64,000 nucleotides of DNA, from assembly GCA_019448385.1 (NCBI GenBank), contig JAGTXO010000054.1, positions 124,001-188,000 on the forward strand. Direction: 5' to 3'. Source of the DNA: Diacronema lutheri (Eukaryota > Haptophyta > Pavlovophyceae > Pavlovales > Pavlovaceae). The notes beneath the pieces are model-generated. The model was not told where the DNA came from, searched no databases, and saw only the letters and a list, made by a program, of their open reading frames with translations. The translations under genes and the position numbers were made by a program. Shown here in pieces: positions 19,942-30,824 of this stretch; position 1 is the first letter of the stretch, and each line of letters starts with the position of its first letter.

Positions 19942-21273
19942 ATGTCAGTGGTCATTCCGATGAAGCGGGCACGCGCGCCTGACGAGCCGGGGGTCCACGA
20001 CCCGCATGGCTCGGGCCGCGTCGTTGTCCGTACGCTTGGTGCTCACGACGTTCTCTTGCAACAGGACCCCCCCTCTTCTGCGCTGTCCGACCCCGTCGAC
20101 GCGCGTCCATCGATGCGGCGACGCCTCGCGCGGCCGGAGCGGGGGGCTGACGCGTGCGCGGACTGTCGCCAGCCGCTCCTCCCCGGGCGCGCGTATGCCC
20201 ACGGCGACCCCCTGCGTAGCCTGTGCGCGTGGTGCTACGCATGCCGCAGGTTCCCCCGGAAAGGGCCCCAGCGCACCGTGCGCTCGTTCGCCGAGACGCA
20301 GACGGCTGAATTCCGGGAGCTGTCGCGGGGCACCCTGGAGCGCCTGCTCGCCATGCGCCCGGTGGACCAGCGCGCACTCTGGGCGGACCAGCTCAACTCC
20401 GAGCGCAGCTTGCCACTCTGCAGCTTCCGCGACCGCGCGTCTGACAGCTTATTGTGCAGCCTTCTCGCCTGGGAGGAGAGTGAGCCGCGTGCGCGCTCTC
20501 TCTTCGCTCCCCGCACAAGTGTCCTCCGCGAGATCGTGGTGCCCCTCGCGGAGGAGATGCTTTGGGATGAGCGGGAGCAAGACGATTTCTTCTTCCAGAA
20601 TGAGATCCCGCATGAGTACCTTGTGGCCGCTGCGCGCCATACACGCGAGCTCCGCGCGGCGTCTTGGGTTTGGCTCAAGCGGCGCTCGCCGTTTCGCGGG
20701 ATGATGCACTTTTACACACCGCGGGAGGACCCGGACGGGTGTGATCATGGGAAGGATGTTGCGCACGGGCCCGAGGGTGCACGCTTTACGGGGAAGGATT
20801 GCGAGGGGGCCGCGCGTTGCGCGGACGCGGGGCGTGGGGGTCTGGGCTGGGCGCACGCTACGGACGACACGGGCGGCGCCTCGCTGGACGGTAGCCTCGA
20901 GTACGTGATAGATGAGGACTTCGACTACGCGGAGGGCCACGACTTGCTCGCGTTGGATGCGGCCGCCGACTACTCGGGCGGCCACGACTCGTTCGGGTAC
21001 GCATACTACTGGCCCCTGGGCGGCCACGACTGGCTCCTTTTTCGCACCGGCCCTTCCCTTGGCACGTCATTTGCCTGGGCGGTCGGTGCAGGCTGTGCGA
21101 CTCGCGTGGGCGGCCGCCCCGCGGCGTCTGTCATCCTCGCCCCGGAACGCAGTGCGCGAGCCGGGCTGCGCTGCCATGCGCAAGTGGGAGCGGCGGGCGC
21201 TGCAATTGGGCTTGACGTCGCGTCAGGGGGTTTTCCCCACGGCCGGTGCGCCGTGGGGTTTTTCTCCCCCTGA
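19942..21273 (+). CDS. unrecognised protein with paired cysteines
   Basis: A 443-residue frame begins at ATG 19942. I do not recognise it. Visible features: a basic N-terminus (MKRARAPDEPG, MRRRLARPERG); a compact Cys cluster CADCRQ..CAWCYACRR (about residues 70-102) that could bind zinc; a middle region rich in acidic and aromatic residues (EEMLWDEREQDDFFFQNEIPHEY); and a C-terminal stretch with repeated GGHD or EGHD motifs beside Tyr and Trp. It lies in the AT-richer island and has no nearby partner. A frame this long is unlikely by chance at this composition, but it may belong to a mobile element or be a lineage-specific gene. No intron was needed; the C-terminal end is uncertain. Confidence 0.5.
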   Translation: MSVVIPMKRARAPDEPGVHDPHGSGRVVVRTLGAHDVLLQQDPPSSALSDPVDARPSMRRRLARPERGADACADCRQPLLPGRAYAHGDPLRSLCAWCYACRRFPRKGPQRTVRSFAETQTAEFRELSRGTLERLLAMRPVDQRALWADQLNSERSLPLCSFRDRASDSLLCSLLAWEESEPRARSLFAPRTSVLREIVVPLAEEMLWDEREQDDFFFQNEIPHEYLVAAARHTRELRAASWVWLKRRSPFRGMMHFYTPREDPDGCDHGKDVAHGPEGARFTGKDCEGAARCADAGRGGLGWAHATDDTGGASLDGSLEYVIDEDFDYAEGHDLLALDAAADYSGGHDSFGYAYYWPLGGHDWLLFRTGPSLGTSFAWAVGAGCATRVGGRPAASVILAPERSARAGLRCHAQVGAAGAAIGLDVASGGFPHGRCAVGFFSP

Positions 21274-22426
21274 TGGCCTGCAGTGTTGGTGTGCAGCCAC
21301 CTCCTGGATACTACTTCGGTGTCTACATGCTGCGAGGCGACCGACCTGTCGGGCATCTCGCGCCGGCGCAGCAATCCTACGGCCTTCAGCTCCGGGGTTC
21401 CCCACTGCGGTGGCAGTGGGGTTTAAACACCCGGGTGGCCGGCGCGCCGTGCGTGAGCCGTCGTCGCGCTCATTCGTTCTTCCGCCTCCTGGTTTTCCCG
21501 GCGCGGGCCTGCTGGCGCTCGCCGGCGCGCTGGTGGGCTGGTGCCTTGCCTGGTTCTCCTACCCCGCGACTCGGCTTTGTTTTGGGCTGCGCGGCGCGCC
21601 GGGTGTGGGCGGGTGGTTGGGCGGTGTGACGCCGGGGTGGCGGGGTGTTGTCGGGCGCTGCGAGATTGCATGAGTCGGTGCGGGGGGAGAATTTATTTCC
21701 TTCTCCTTCCTGGCCTTCTCCTCATGTCATTCCTCCACACCGACACACTCCTCCCGCTCTTGCGCTCGCCTTCTGGCTGCCCGTCTACGTCGGATGGGTT
21801 CGCGCACGCGCTTGGCCCGCGTCTCGCGCCCGTCCCTCTCCCTTTCTTGTTGCCTCTCTCTTTCCAGTGATCTCGCCCCGCCAGTTCCCTTATATCTCAG
21901 ACTGCACATCTATATATCGGGGGTTGCATCGCCGTAGTTTATTCAGTGCTCGAAACGCGCCCGAAGGCGCGCGACAAAAAGGCGGCGCGTCTGGCGGAGT
22001 GAGCGGCAAGATAGGCGGCTTCGCACGCACGCGGCGGTCACTGATGGATGCGCCGAAGGTGCGTCTCGTCGGCGACTACGAGCGCCGTTGAGCGAAAAGG
22101 TCTATCACGACGGATACGTTGATATAAGTGGTGCATTCACCATTTTCGGAACCGCGAAATCACAGAAAGCCGAGCAGAAGTCCGTGGCTGAGGTGTGCAA
22201 AGCAGTCCGTGTTCATGTGTGACCCGGGCACGTCCCACTCGCCGCGCAACATTTTATCTGCATGGCGGGTAGTATCTTGGTCAGCATTTTGCCACTCGTG
22301 CATCTGTTCTTTTCCTGGCGAACGTGTTGAAACACATCCTCCTAGACCTGCTGCTTGGCATAAGCACGTCCGTTCTGCGAGTAGGGAAGTGAAGAGATGG
22401 CAGTCAGCGGCCCAACCAACCTCCCC

Positions 22427-22462
<36 letters not shown>

Positions 22463-22796
22463 TTCCCCCCCCTCCCCCCCCCCCCCCTCCCACGGCCCCC
22501 TTCCCCCCTTCCCGGGTAGCCTACGCGCGAACGCACATAGCGCCCGTGCTTTTCTCTTTACAGGCCGAAGACTCTTCTAAAATCGACACCAAGACGACGG
22601 ATTCGGCTCGTTCGTCAATTCCTAAAATCGATGATAGTGGCACAGATCACCCCTGGACAACCCTCCGTTGGTTAAGAAAATTGTGACAGTCAATTTATAA
22701 CGACTGTGCTGTTGAAATGAGAAGACTGGGATTCCAGTCCCCTTGAGAGAAGTGGGTGGCGGGGGGCTGGAGTGTGTAGATGGGGACAACCCCCCT

Positions 22797-22834
<38 letters not shown>

Positions 22835-23659
22835 CTACTCTTTCATATTGGTTCCTTTGGAAGCAGGCTGGCGTCGTGCGCGCCGCGCCACGCATTAGTA
22901 GAGGGGTTTTTTCGTACTTTCCGTTCCGAGCCGCCAGCAAGCGAACGGGAGAACGAAACTAAAGTCGAACGGATGCGCGCCTTGCTCGAGCGCCATCGCG
23001 TCGGATAGACGCCAGTCGGAGCGCGCGATCGTGAACGCCAGCCGGCCTGTGCACCTCCGTGGTATCGACGTCGATCCTTTCCTGTAGCTCGGCGGACGCG
23101 GTGGCCTGGCCGCGTCCGCGCCCAAGCTTTGCCGCCGGTGGGGCCGAGCGGCCTCGGCCGCGGCCGGTGGCGGCCGTTGGCAAAGCCAGGCGGCCGCGGC
23201 CGCGGCCTCGGCCTCAGCCACGACCTCGAACGGCATCACCCGAAGGCTCGTCCACGACGGCACTCGAAGCCGATGATTTGTCATCGGAGCGGTCGGAGCC
23301 GTTATCGTCCAAATTGCGGCCGTTGGCAAGCGCGACGAGCTCTGGGGGTCGGTCGGAGAGCTCGGAGTCGAGGCCGTCGGCGTTGCTGTCGGCAGAGTTG
23401 TCTATGCCAACGCCTTGGCCTCTATCCGACCCACAGCGGGCCGATACGGGCTCAAGGGAGACCCTGCGCTCACGTTTGCCATCGAACTGGCATCCCAGTC
23501 TTCTTCGCCGCCTGCGAAAAGATAGCATACTAACATTCGGAGACGACACGTTGTAAAAAGGTTGTGCAGACGCTTTCGCACACGCTGAGCAACTCAGGTG
23601 CCCCAGAAGTAGCACTGAGCACAGCAGATCACGCGCACGCGCGCGCTGCGTGCAACCGT
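21274..23659. other. gene-poor region with long C and G homopolymers
   Basis: No convincing gene. It holds a C-rich tract (22421-22511, including a 35-base C run at 22428-22462) and a 36-base G run (22799-22834) preceded by cccccctc. A TATA-like string (ctatatatc) lies near 21910. A good acceptor-like site (cttttctctttacag) ends near 22562, so part of an unrecognised spliced gene may be present. Around 23100-23225 alternating ggccgc and cctcgg repeats code Pro-Arg repeats on + and Gly-Arg repeats on -, with an acidic Ser/Asp frame after them; neither is identifiable. Confidence 0.5.
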
Positions 23660-24805
23660 TCACACTCCGGCAAGCTGCCGTACTGGGCCCCATCCTGGGC
23701 TTGCTAAAGCGCTACGAGGCGTCCAATTTAGCCCCCTTGCCATACAGACGAAGAGTATGCTTGCGCAACAGGGGGAGGAAAGCCTGAAATGCCGAGCGCA
23801 AGGCCTACGGCCCAATTTTATATCCGTTTGTGTGGTGCGTGAGACATGCATACCCGCTGCGACGAATAGGCGAAGCTCTGCGATCAAGGGGCTCATTCCC
23901 TGAAACTTGTATGCAAGGCATATCAGGATGAGCGGCACAAACTTTTTTTGTCGATTTTCTCGTCCGGCTGCACGGGCCGCTGATGTTCGCAGGCATTCCG
24001 TGCTGATGGGTTCAACAATGTTTGCGTTGTCAACTGCATTCACGACAGGTAGCGTGGCGATTGGCTTTTGCTTTTGATATGACGCCCGAGATAAGGGAGA
24101 CGTCGAGCCCGACGACGCGCCTTTTGGACTTCCCGACATGACCGAGCGTGATGTCGTGGATTTTTGTATCAAAGTTTGGATCCTTTTTGCCCTACCGCGA
24201 CCGCGGTCTTGAGCGACGTCTTGCACATGCACATTGGATCTGCACGTTTTCGCCGCATTCGCTTTCCTTTTTTGCTGCTTGCCTAGGCACTCCTCCTTGA
24301 CGATCTTGCAATTGATCGTGACGAGATCCTTATCTAACCCCAAAAGCTTGAAGCTCCTGCACGCCTTAGCCGGACTCCAGCGCGCAGCATCAAACCGGAA
24401 CGTGCGAAGACTACCGGCCGCGTGCGCATCTAGATCAGCTTGCGCTTGCGAGATGATGCGAAGCGCGCCGACGCGCACGTGCGCAAGGGTCATCGACTGC
24501 GCACGCCGCAGCACACGATGCGCTCGTCGCCGTTCAGGCCAAACTTGGCGATCTACAAGGACACGTGAACTCGTCCTTCTCGCCGAGATGCCATGGCTTC
24601 CTCCTCGTCCATAGAATGTGACGTACATCAAGCACGAGGATTGTGCGTCAAGAGCCATCCGAAAGAGCCGCTTATGCGTTGCGCGCCCTCGAGCGCGTAT
24701 CGCGCCATCGGGCCGCCGGCTAGCTGAACCCATCCACGCTCCCAATAGACGATTTACAAGGGCGTCCGCGCGCGATTCGCATGTATTTTTCAACGTGCGA
24801 AGCAC
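23660..24805 (-). CDS. unrecognised basic protein ORF
   Basis: A 381-residue frame sits in the AT-richer island. No domain is recognised. It is rich in Arg, Lys, Ser and Ala, with basic clusters such as KQQKRKANAAK and GRGRAKRIQ and a hydrophobic stretch FVPLILICLAYKF toward the C-terminus. The length is hard to get by chance at this composition, which argues for present or past coding. It could be a remnant of a mobile element or an orphan gene. Neither the start nor exon structure can be settled from sequence alone. Confidence 0.3.
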   Translation of the reverse strand: MLRTLKNTCESRADALVNRLLGAWMGSASRRPDGAIRARGRATHKRLFRMALDAQSSCLMYVTFYGRGGSHGISARRTSSRVLVDRQVWPERRRAHRVLRRAQSMTLAHVRVGALRIISQAQADLDAHAAGSLRTFRFDAARWSPAKACRSFKLLGLDKDLVTINCKIVKEECLGKQQKRKANAAKTCRSNVHVQDVAQDRGRGRAKRIQTLIQKSTTSRSVMSGSPKGASSGSTSPLSRASYQKQKPIATLPVVNAVDNANIVEPISTECLRTSAARAAGRENRQKKFVPLILICLAYKFQGMSPLIAELRLFVAAGMHVSRTTQTDIKLGRRPCARHFRLSSPCCASILFVCMARGLNWTPRSALASPGWGPVRQLAGV

Positions 24806-25721
24806 ATACTTTGCTTATGCAAAGCGATCGCAAAATGTCTCAAGCCGATAGTGATGCAGCGAGCGCTCGAGCTGCGCATGCAACGAGCGTCAAGGCCGCA
24901 CATGGGATACATTTACTTGCAGGTGCCTTTGCAATCTGCTTTTCCTCTCGGGTTCAATGCGAACATCTTGCCTGCTGCTGATGATGGCACGCATTCGTCA
25001 GCTCTCCCTCACATGTCTAGCACAGGCTCGCCGACTCAACGCCGGGCAAAGGCGAGAGCATAATGGTGGCGAGCGCAGTGATGATGCGACCAACGGACGT
25101 TCACGGAGATCGATATCATTGTCGCGCGGATTCCTCTGACGACGCGATGCGCTCAGCGTACCTGTACAGTTGGCCGTGCGGCGCGACAGCTGTGCGCACC
25201 ACGCTCGAGCCCATTGCTCGCGAGGAAGCGCGGCAAGCGGCCGACGAGGCGAGCTGATCAGCTCGCAGCGTGCGCGACCATGTCCTCGAACGCAGCGCGA
25301 GGCGAAAGCCATGTTGGCCGAGGACATGTTCGCTGCGTGCGCGCACGCCGCTTCCGAGCACGAGCCGTGGGCTGCTGCGCACCGCCGCGCTGCGGGCGCC
25401 CACGTTGCGGACGAGGCGTACGCCGCCGGATGGCGCGCACTGGCGACGCTCACGACGCCTGTAGCGGCGCGCGTGCGCGCGCGGCATGGGCGAGCGCGTG
25501 CGCGCGTGCGAGCGGCGCGATCGCGCTTATCGAGGCGAGCGCCACACGTTGATGCACGCACGCAGCTCGCGCCGTCACGTTCTACTAACACGTTCGCGTC
25601 GCGTGCTATGATACGCTCTCCATTAAAAAAAAAGCAAAGCAGAACAAAACAAATATAAATAAATACATCAACTGTCCGCTGGCGGTCGACCTGGTTGGTG
25701 CGAGAAGCGCACCGTCCGCGG
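24806..25721. other. intergenic region at the edge of the AT-richer island
   Basis: No recognised gene. Base composition returns to GC-rich from about 25150. 25621-25665 is A-rich (attaaaaaaaaag, then aaataaataca), just beyond the 3' end of the next gene on the minus strand, and could include its polyadenylation region. A short Ala-rich + frame (about 25300-25540) is open but not identifiable. Confidence 0.4.
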
Positions 25722-28119
25722 TCAGGAAGGGCCGGCGCATTGGGCCGCCGAGTCAGCGAGCCCGCGCACGTGACTGATCGCGACGAGCCAGCGCTCCGAC
25801 TCTGCGGGCGGAAGCGCGCGCGCGAGCGCGTCGAGCTGGCGCACCGCCGTGTGCAGCCGCGCGCCGTGCGCCGCGAGCTGCAGGCGGAGCACCTCGGCCA
25901 GTTCAGCATGGCGGCCAAGCTGCTGCTCGTACCACTCGCGCTGCCCATCAAGCGAGAGCGGGGCTCCGCGCCGTGCCGCGCTCGCGGGCGCGCCCGCCGC
26001 CGTCGCCGCCTTATCGCCGCTGCTCGCCGCGCTGCTCGCGCCCCCGACGGGCGCGTCTGCGGTCAGCCGTCCTCCGCACGGTGCGCACCGGTGCGACGGT
26101 GAGACGCGCGGCGACATGGCGCCCGACGGCGGCGGCGACACACGCGCAGCGGCGAGTGCGCCTCGCGCGCCGTCGGGCTCGCCGTCGCCATCGCTCGCGC
26201 CCAGCGCAAGCGGCGCACGCGGCGGCGTGCGGCGCGCGTCTGGCGCGGGCTGCTGCCCCTGCGGCTGCTGCCCCTGCGGCGGCGCCTCGTCTTCGCCACG
26301 GCCGCCAGCACTGCCCCTGCCCGCGCCGTCCGTGTCGGCGGCGGCGTCGGTGCGCGCGCCCGCGCCGGCCGCCGCGCAGCCCGTGCCGCTCGCCGTCGCG
26401 CCGGCGTGCGCGCCGGCGCCGAAAAGCTGCTGCGCGGCCGCGTGCACGTCGCATTTCGAATTCTTGCGTTGGAATGCCGTGCGCGATTGAAAATGCTGCG
26501 TCGTGAGGCTGCCGGGCCGGAGCGCGCGGTTGAGCGCGGCGCGCGGGCCGTGCGGCGTGGGCAGGTGTGTGGGCGCTGCGCCGCCCGCGCCCGCGCCCAC
26601 TACGACCACCGCAGCCAGCCCGGCGCGCGCGGGCGGCGCGGCGGCGGCGGTGTGCGTCGCGTCGCGCATCGTGCCGGCCGCGCGCGCGCGGCGGGCGGTG
26701 AGCGGCGAGGCGGGCGCGCTGTTGCTCTCCGCGGTGCGGTGCACTGGCTGCACGTCAGCCGCGTCGGTCGGCTGTGCGCGCGCCGCCGCCGCGCAGCCGG
26801 CGGGCAGGCACGCGCCGCCGCGCGCACCGCCATCACCATCGGCCGCGCCGTCGCCAGCCGCGCGCGGCAGCGACGAGTCGAGACTCGGCCGCGGTGCGCG
26901 CGCTCTCGACGGCGGCAGATCCGCGCGCGCGTGTGCCGACCGCGCGCGCGCGTGCCCGCCGTCGGCACCGCAGCCACCGCCGCCCCCGCAGACGCCGCCA
27001 TCCCCGCAGCCGCCGCCATCCCCGCAGCCACCACCCTCGCCGTCCGCCATCCTGACTGCGCTCTTGAAGACGGGCGAGGAGGGGGGCGAGGAGGCGAGGC
27101 ATGGCGGCGCACGCTGCCTGTGCGGCACGAATGGAGCGCCCGCGCAGCCACACGAGCTGCCGCCGCTGGCGTGGCCCGAGGCGTGGCCCGAGGCGTGGCC
27201 CGAGGCGTGGCCCGAGGCGTGGCCCGAGGCGTGGCCCGAGGCGTGGCCCGAGGCGTGGCCCGAGGCGTGGCCCGAGGCGTGGCCCGAGGCGTGGCCCGAG
27301 GCGTGGCCCGAGGCGTGGCCCGAGGCGGTAGCCAGCGCGCGCGTCGCAGCGGAGACAGCATGCGCGTGCGCGCCCGCCTCCCACGCGGGCCCCGGTTGGC
27401 AGGGCTGCACCGCGAGGCCAAAGGCCAGCGCGCGAATCGGCGCGACGAGCCCGCGGCGTGCGCCGCCAGCGGCGCACGCCGCGCCCACACCCGCATCGCC
27501 GCGCGCGGTCGTGGGCGTCGGCGGCGGCGTCGGCGGCGGTGGTGGTGGTGGTGCGCGCGTCGGTGACGAGCGAGCCGCGGTGGCGGCCGGCGAGACGCGG
27601 GTGCTGCCGCGTGGCGATTCGATGGCGGTGGCGGCGGGCGGCGGGTCCCACGCCCAGTTGCCGAGGCCCTCGGCGAGCCGTACGCTCAGCTGCGCCGCCA
27701 TCGCCTCGAGCGCGCCGCGCTCGGCCGCAGGGTCGCCGTCCGCTGCGAGGAGGCCACCGACCACGCGCGCGCCGCGCGCGCCCGACGCGTCGCGCGCGGC
27801 CGCGTCCTCGCAGAGCAGCGCGAGGCCCGGTGGCAAGGGTCGGACGGGGTAGGCGGGCTGGCGAGCGACCACGCCCGCGCGGTCCTGCTCGAAGCCGTCC
27901 ACGCCGCCGACGCCGCGCGTGCAGTCACGCTCGCCGCGCGCCGGCGCGCCGGCGCTCGCGGCGTCGGCGCGCGCGCACACGTGGCGCGCGCTCGCGCCCA
28001 AGCTTGGCCGCTCGAGCTGGGCAGTGCCTAGCACAAAGTGCAACGACGCGTTCTCGTGCATCCACTCCGGCTCCGCCTCGTCGTCGGCGCCATTTGGCAC
28101 TTGGCGCGGCCCCGACATG
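25722..28119 (-). CDS. low-complexity protein with SGHA repeat and C-terminal helix
   Basis: A 799-residue frame from ATG 28119 (MSGPRQVPNGADDE). I do not recognise the family. The N-terminus has an ordered-looking stretch EWMHENASLHFVLGTAQLERPS. The middle is low complexity: Pro run, 13 SGHA units coded by the minisatellite at 27169-27324, GGGCGDGG repeats and acidic/Arg patches. The C-terminal 75 residues (REWYEQQLGRHAELAEVLRLQLAAHG..) form a regular amphipathic helix or coiled coil. It is divergent from NAF1 with 178 bp between start codons. Unseen introns in the low-complexity middle are possible; the ends are the best supported parts. Confidence 0.5.
27169..27324. repeat. 12-bp minisatellite, 13 units
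   Basis: Thirteen perfect copies of gcgtggcccgag stand head to tail. In the minus-strand gene they code Ser-Gly-His-Ala units. The unit is a multiple of three, so length change keeps the frame. Perfect identity suggests active slippage. Confidence 0.95.
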
Positions 28120-28297
28120 CGCCGGCGCCGCCCCTTGCTCGCCCTCGCCCGCCCTTGATGGCCGCCGCTCTTCTCAAGTTCAAAAAGGGGCCGCGCGAAC
28201 TTCGTTGGGCCTCGCGCCGCCGCACGTGGACGCGCACGGTCCAGCGGGCCTGCGCGCACGTCGCGCACGCTGAGCGGCGCGCGCGGCAGGCGTGGCG
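28120..28297. promoter_or_regulatory. short divergent promoter, SGHA gene / NAF1
   Basis: Only 178 bp lie between the start codons on opposite strands. It includes both 5' leaders and any shared control sites. No TATA box is seen. Confidence 0.6.
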
Positions 28298-30824
28298 ATG
28301 GCGGATCTGGCGCACATCGCCGAGCTCGTGCGCGCGCAGGCGCTCGAGTCGAGCGCGAGCGGCGCGGAGGAGAGCGACGGCTCGGACGCGAGCGGCAGCG
28401 ATGACAGCGCCGCGCCCGGCACGGGCGGCGCGCCCGGCGCGCGAGTGCGCGCGGACGAGAGCGACGACGCGTCTTCAGACGCGCCGCCTCCCGCGCCGGC
28501 GCGCGAGTCGCCGTCGCGCTCGCGCGCCGCGGACGAGCGCGCGGCGGAGGACGCGGCCGGCGAAGCGCCGTGCGCGGACGCGGAGATGGCGGACGCGCCC
28601 ATGCGCGGCGGCTCGCACGCGGCTGACGCCGCCGAGTGGCGCGCGCACGCGCCCGCCGCGCTCGACGCGGCCGACGTCGTCGCGCGCGCGCGCGCGCGCG
28701 CCGGCGGCGCGGCCGACGAGGGCGAGGAGGGCGAGGGCGACGGCGAGGAGGGGGGCACAGACCGGCCGCTCACCATCGCGCCCGAGCTGCGTGGCCTCTT
28801 CGCGCCCGCGGACACGCGCACCAAGAACGAGCTGCCGCTCACGGCCGAGCCGCCGCCCGCGCGCGACGTGCACCTCGCCGCCGACGAGCCCGTCAGCCCG
28901 ATCGGCACCGTGCACTCCATCGTCGGGCTGCTCGTCGTCGTGCGCGCGGCGGCCGGCGCGCCCGTCGTCGACGTCGGCTCGGCGCTCGCCATCTACCGCC
29001 CGCCGCCGCCGCCGCCGCCGCCACCGCCGTCGGCGCCACCGCGGTCAACGCCGCCGCCGATGCCGCCGCCGCGCGACGGCGCGGGCGCGCCGGCGGGCGC
29101 GGCGGCGGCGGTCGTCGCCGACGTCGCCTCCGCCGCCGCGCCCGCCGCCGCCTTCGCGCCCTCCGCCGCCGCGCCCACCGAGGCGGCGCCCGCCGCCGCC
29201 GTCGCGCCCGCGCCTGCCGTGCCGACGCTCTTCGGCCGCGTTGCCGAGGTGTTCGGGCCGGTCACGCAGCCGCTCTACATGTTGCGCTTCCACAGCGCGG
29301 ACGAGCTGCTCGCGCTTCGCCCTGCCATCGGCGAGCTGGTCGTGTTCGCGCAGCTCCATGCCTCCATCGTCTACGCGGCCGCTCTCGACGAGATTCAGGG
29401 GCAGCGCGGCACGGACGCGTCAGGACTCGTGCGCGCACGCGCGCCGCGCGCACGCGCGCCGCCGCGCGCCACCGCCGCCGCGCGCCGCTCACGCCGCGCA
29501 CCGCCCCGCCTCTCGCACGATGGCCGCGCCGCCTCTCTCACGATGGCCGCGCCGCCTGTTGCGATGGCCGCGCCTGCGCGCCTGCTGCCAGCACGACGAG
29601 GAGGTGGCGGCGGACGAGGCGGAATTCTCCGACGACGAGGCGGAGGCGGCCGCGCGGCTGTCGGCACGGGCGGCCAAGCGGCCTCTGCGCGCCGCGCCGG
29701 CCGGAGGCGCACAGCTCGTCGCCGGAGCGGAAGGCGACACGGCCGGCGCGGCCAAGTGGGGCGCGGCCGACGGCGGCGGCGACGTGCGCCAGGGCGGCGT
29801 TGGCGACGGCGGCCAGCGTGCCTCGCGCGGGCGCGGTGACGGCGGCGGCGGCGGCGGCGGCGCGCATCGCGGCGGTGGCGGTGCCGGCGCCGGCGGCTGG
29901 CGCGGGCGCGGCGCGCGCGGCGCGCGCGGCGGGCGCGGCGGCGGCGGCGGCGGCTGGCCACCGTCGGCGCAGCCACCGCGCGCGCCCGGCGCGGGCGGCG
30001 CGGGCGGCGCGGGCGGCTCGTACGCGCCGCCGACAGGCGGCTTTGGCGGCGCGGCGTGCGCGCAGCCGCAGTGGCTTTCGCCCGGCGGCTGCGGCGGCGC
30101 GGGCACGCATTGCAACCCGCAGCACCCGTACTTTCCGATCCCCTACCCGCCGCCCATGATGCCCGCGCACGGCGCCTGCTACGGGCCGCCGCCATCGTGG
30201 GCGGCCGCTCGCCAACCTGCCGCATGCGCCGGTGGGTGTGGTGGGGGCTGTGGGCCGGCGGCGGCGGCGCAGTGTGGTGCGCACAGCGCGCCGTGCGCGC
30301 AGCCGGTGCACCCGCAGTATACCGGGCCAGCCGTTGGCTACCCGCCTCGGCCGTGCGCGCCGGCCGCCGGCGCGGGCCCGGGCGGCTACGGCGCGCCGCC
30401 GCACGCGGCGCCGCCGTGCGCGCCGCTGGCTCCGCCGGGCCCTGCGCCGTACGCGCAGGGCGCGCCGGCGCACCCTGGCGGCGGCTTGCCCGCCGCGCCG
30501 CCGCCGCCCGGCCACGCGGGCGGCGGCCATCATGGCCGTTACGGCTGCTGGTGCGCCGGGAGCGCACCGTACGCCGGCCCGCCGCCGCCATCGTGCAGCA
30601 TGGGGTACGCGGGCGCGGGCGCGGGCGCGGGTGCGTACGGCGCGCCACCGCCATCGTGCTGCTACGGCCATGGCTGCGTCGCGCCGCAGCACGGCGCGAT
30701 GTCGATGGGGCACGCGGCAAGCTGTGGAGGCCATCCCGTACAGCAGCAGCAGCAGCAGCAATGGCAGCAATGGCAGCAACAGCAATGCCAGCAGCAATGG
30801 CCGCCCGCCCCGCCCGCGCCCTAG
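28298..30824 (+). CDS. NAF1: H/ACA snoRNP assembly factor Naf1
   Basis: Exons 28298-29428 and 29592-30824 join in phase (donor GGACTC|GTGCGC, acceptor TGCCAG) to 787 residues. The first ~180 residues are acidic and Ala/Ser-rich. The Naf1 core is clear: DEPVSPIGTVHSIVGLLVVV, then after a Pro/Ala insertion LFGRVAEVFGPVTQPLYMLRF and GELVVFAQLHASIVYAA, closing with GTDAS across the splice into HDEEVAADE. This is a Gar1-like barrel that binds the Cbf5/dyskerin core in the nucleus during H/ACA RNP assembly and is later replaced by Gar1. Exon 2 codes a Gly/Arg-rich stretch with RGRG motifs, then Pro/Gly/Cys-rich sequence and a Gln/Trp tail (coded by cag repeats at 30743-30800), longer than in yeast or animals. 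The Pro/Ala insertion inside the core is unusual. Confidence 0.88.

Noticed and set aside
19942-21273. Transposase or other mobile-element enzyme
   Set aside because: No catalytic triad, integrase or reverse-transcriptase motif could be seen, and no terminal repeats were found around it.
24998-25951. 317-residue minus frame
   Set aside because: Mixed-composition frame overlapping the start of the next gene's 3' end and the A-rich tract; no recognisable features.
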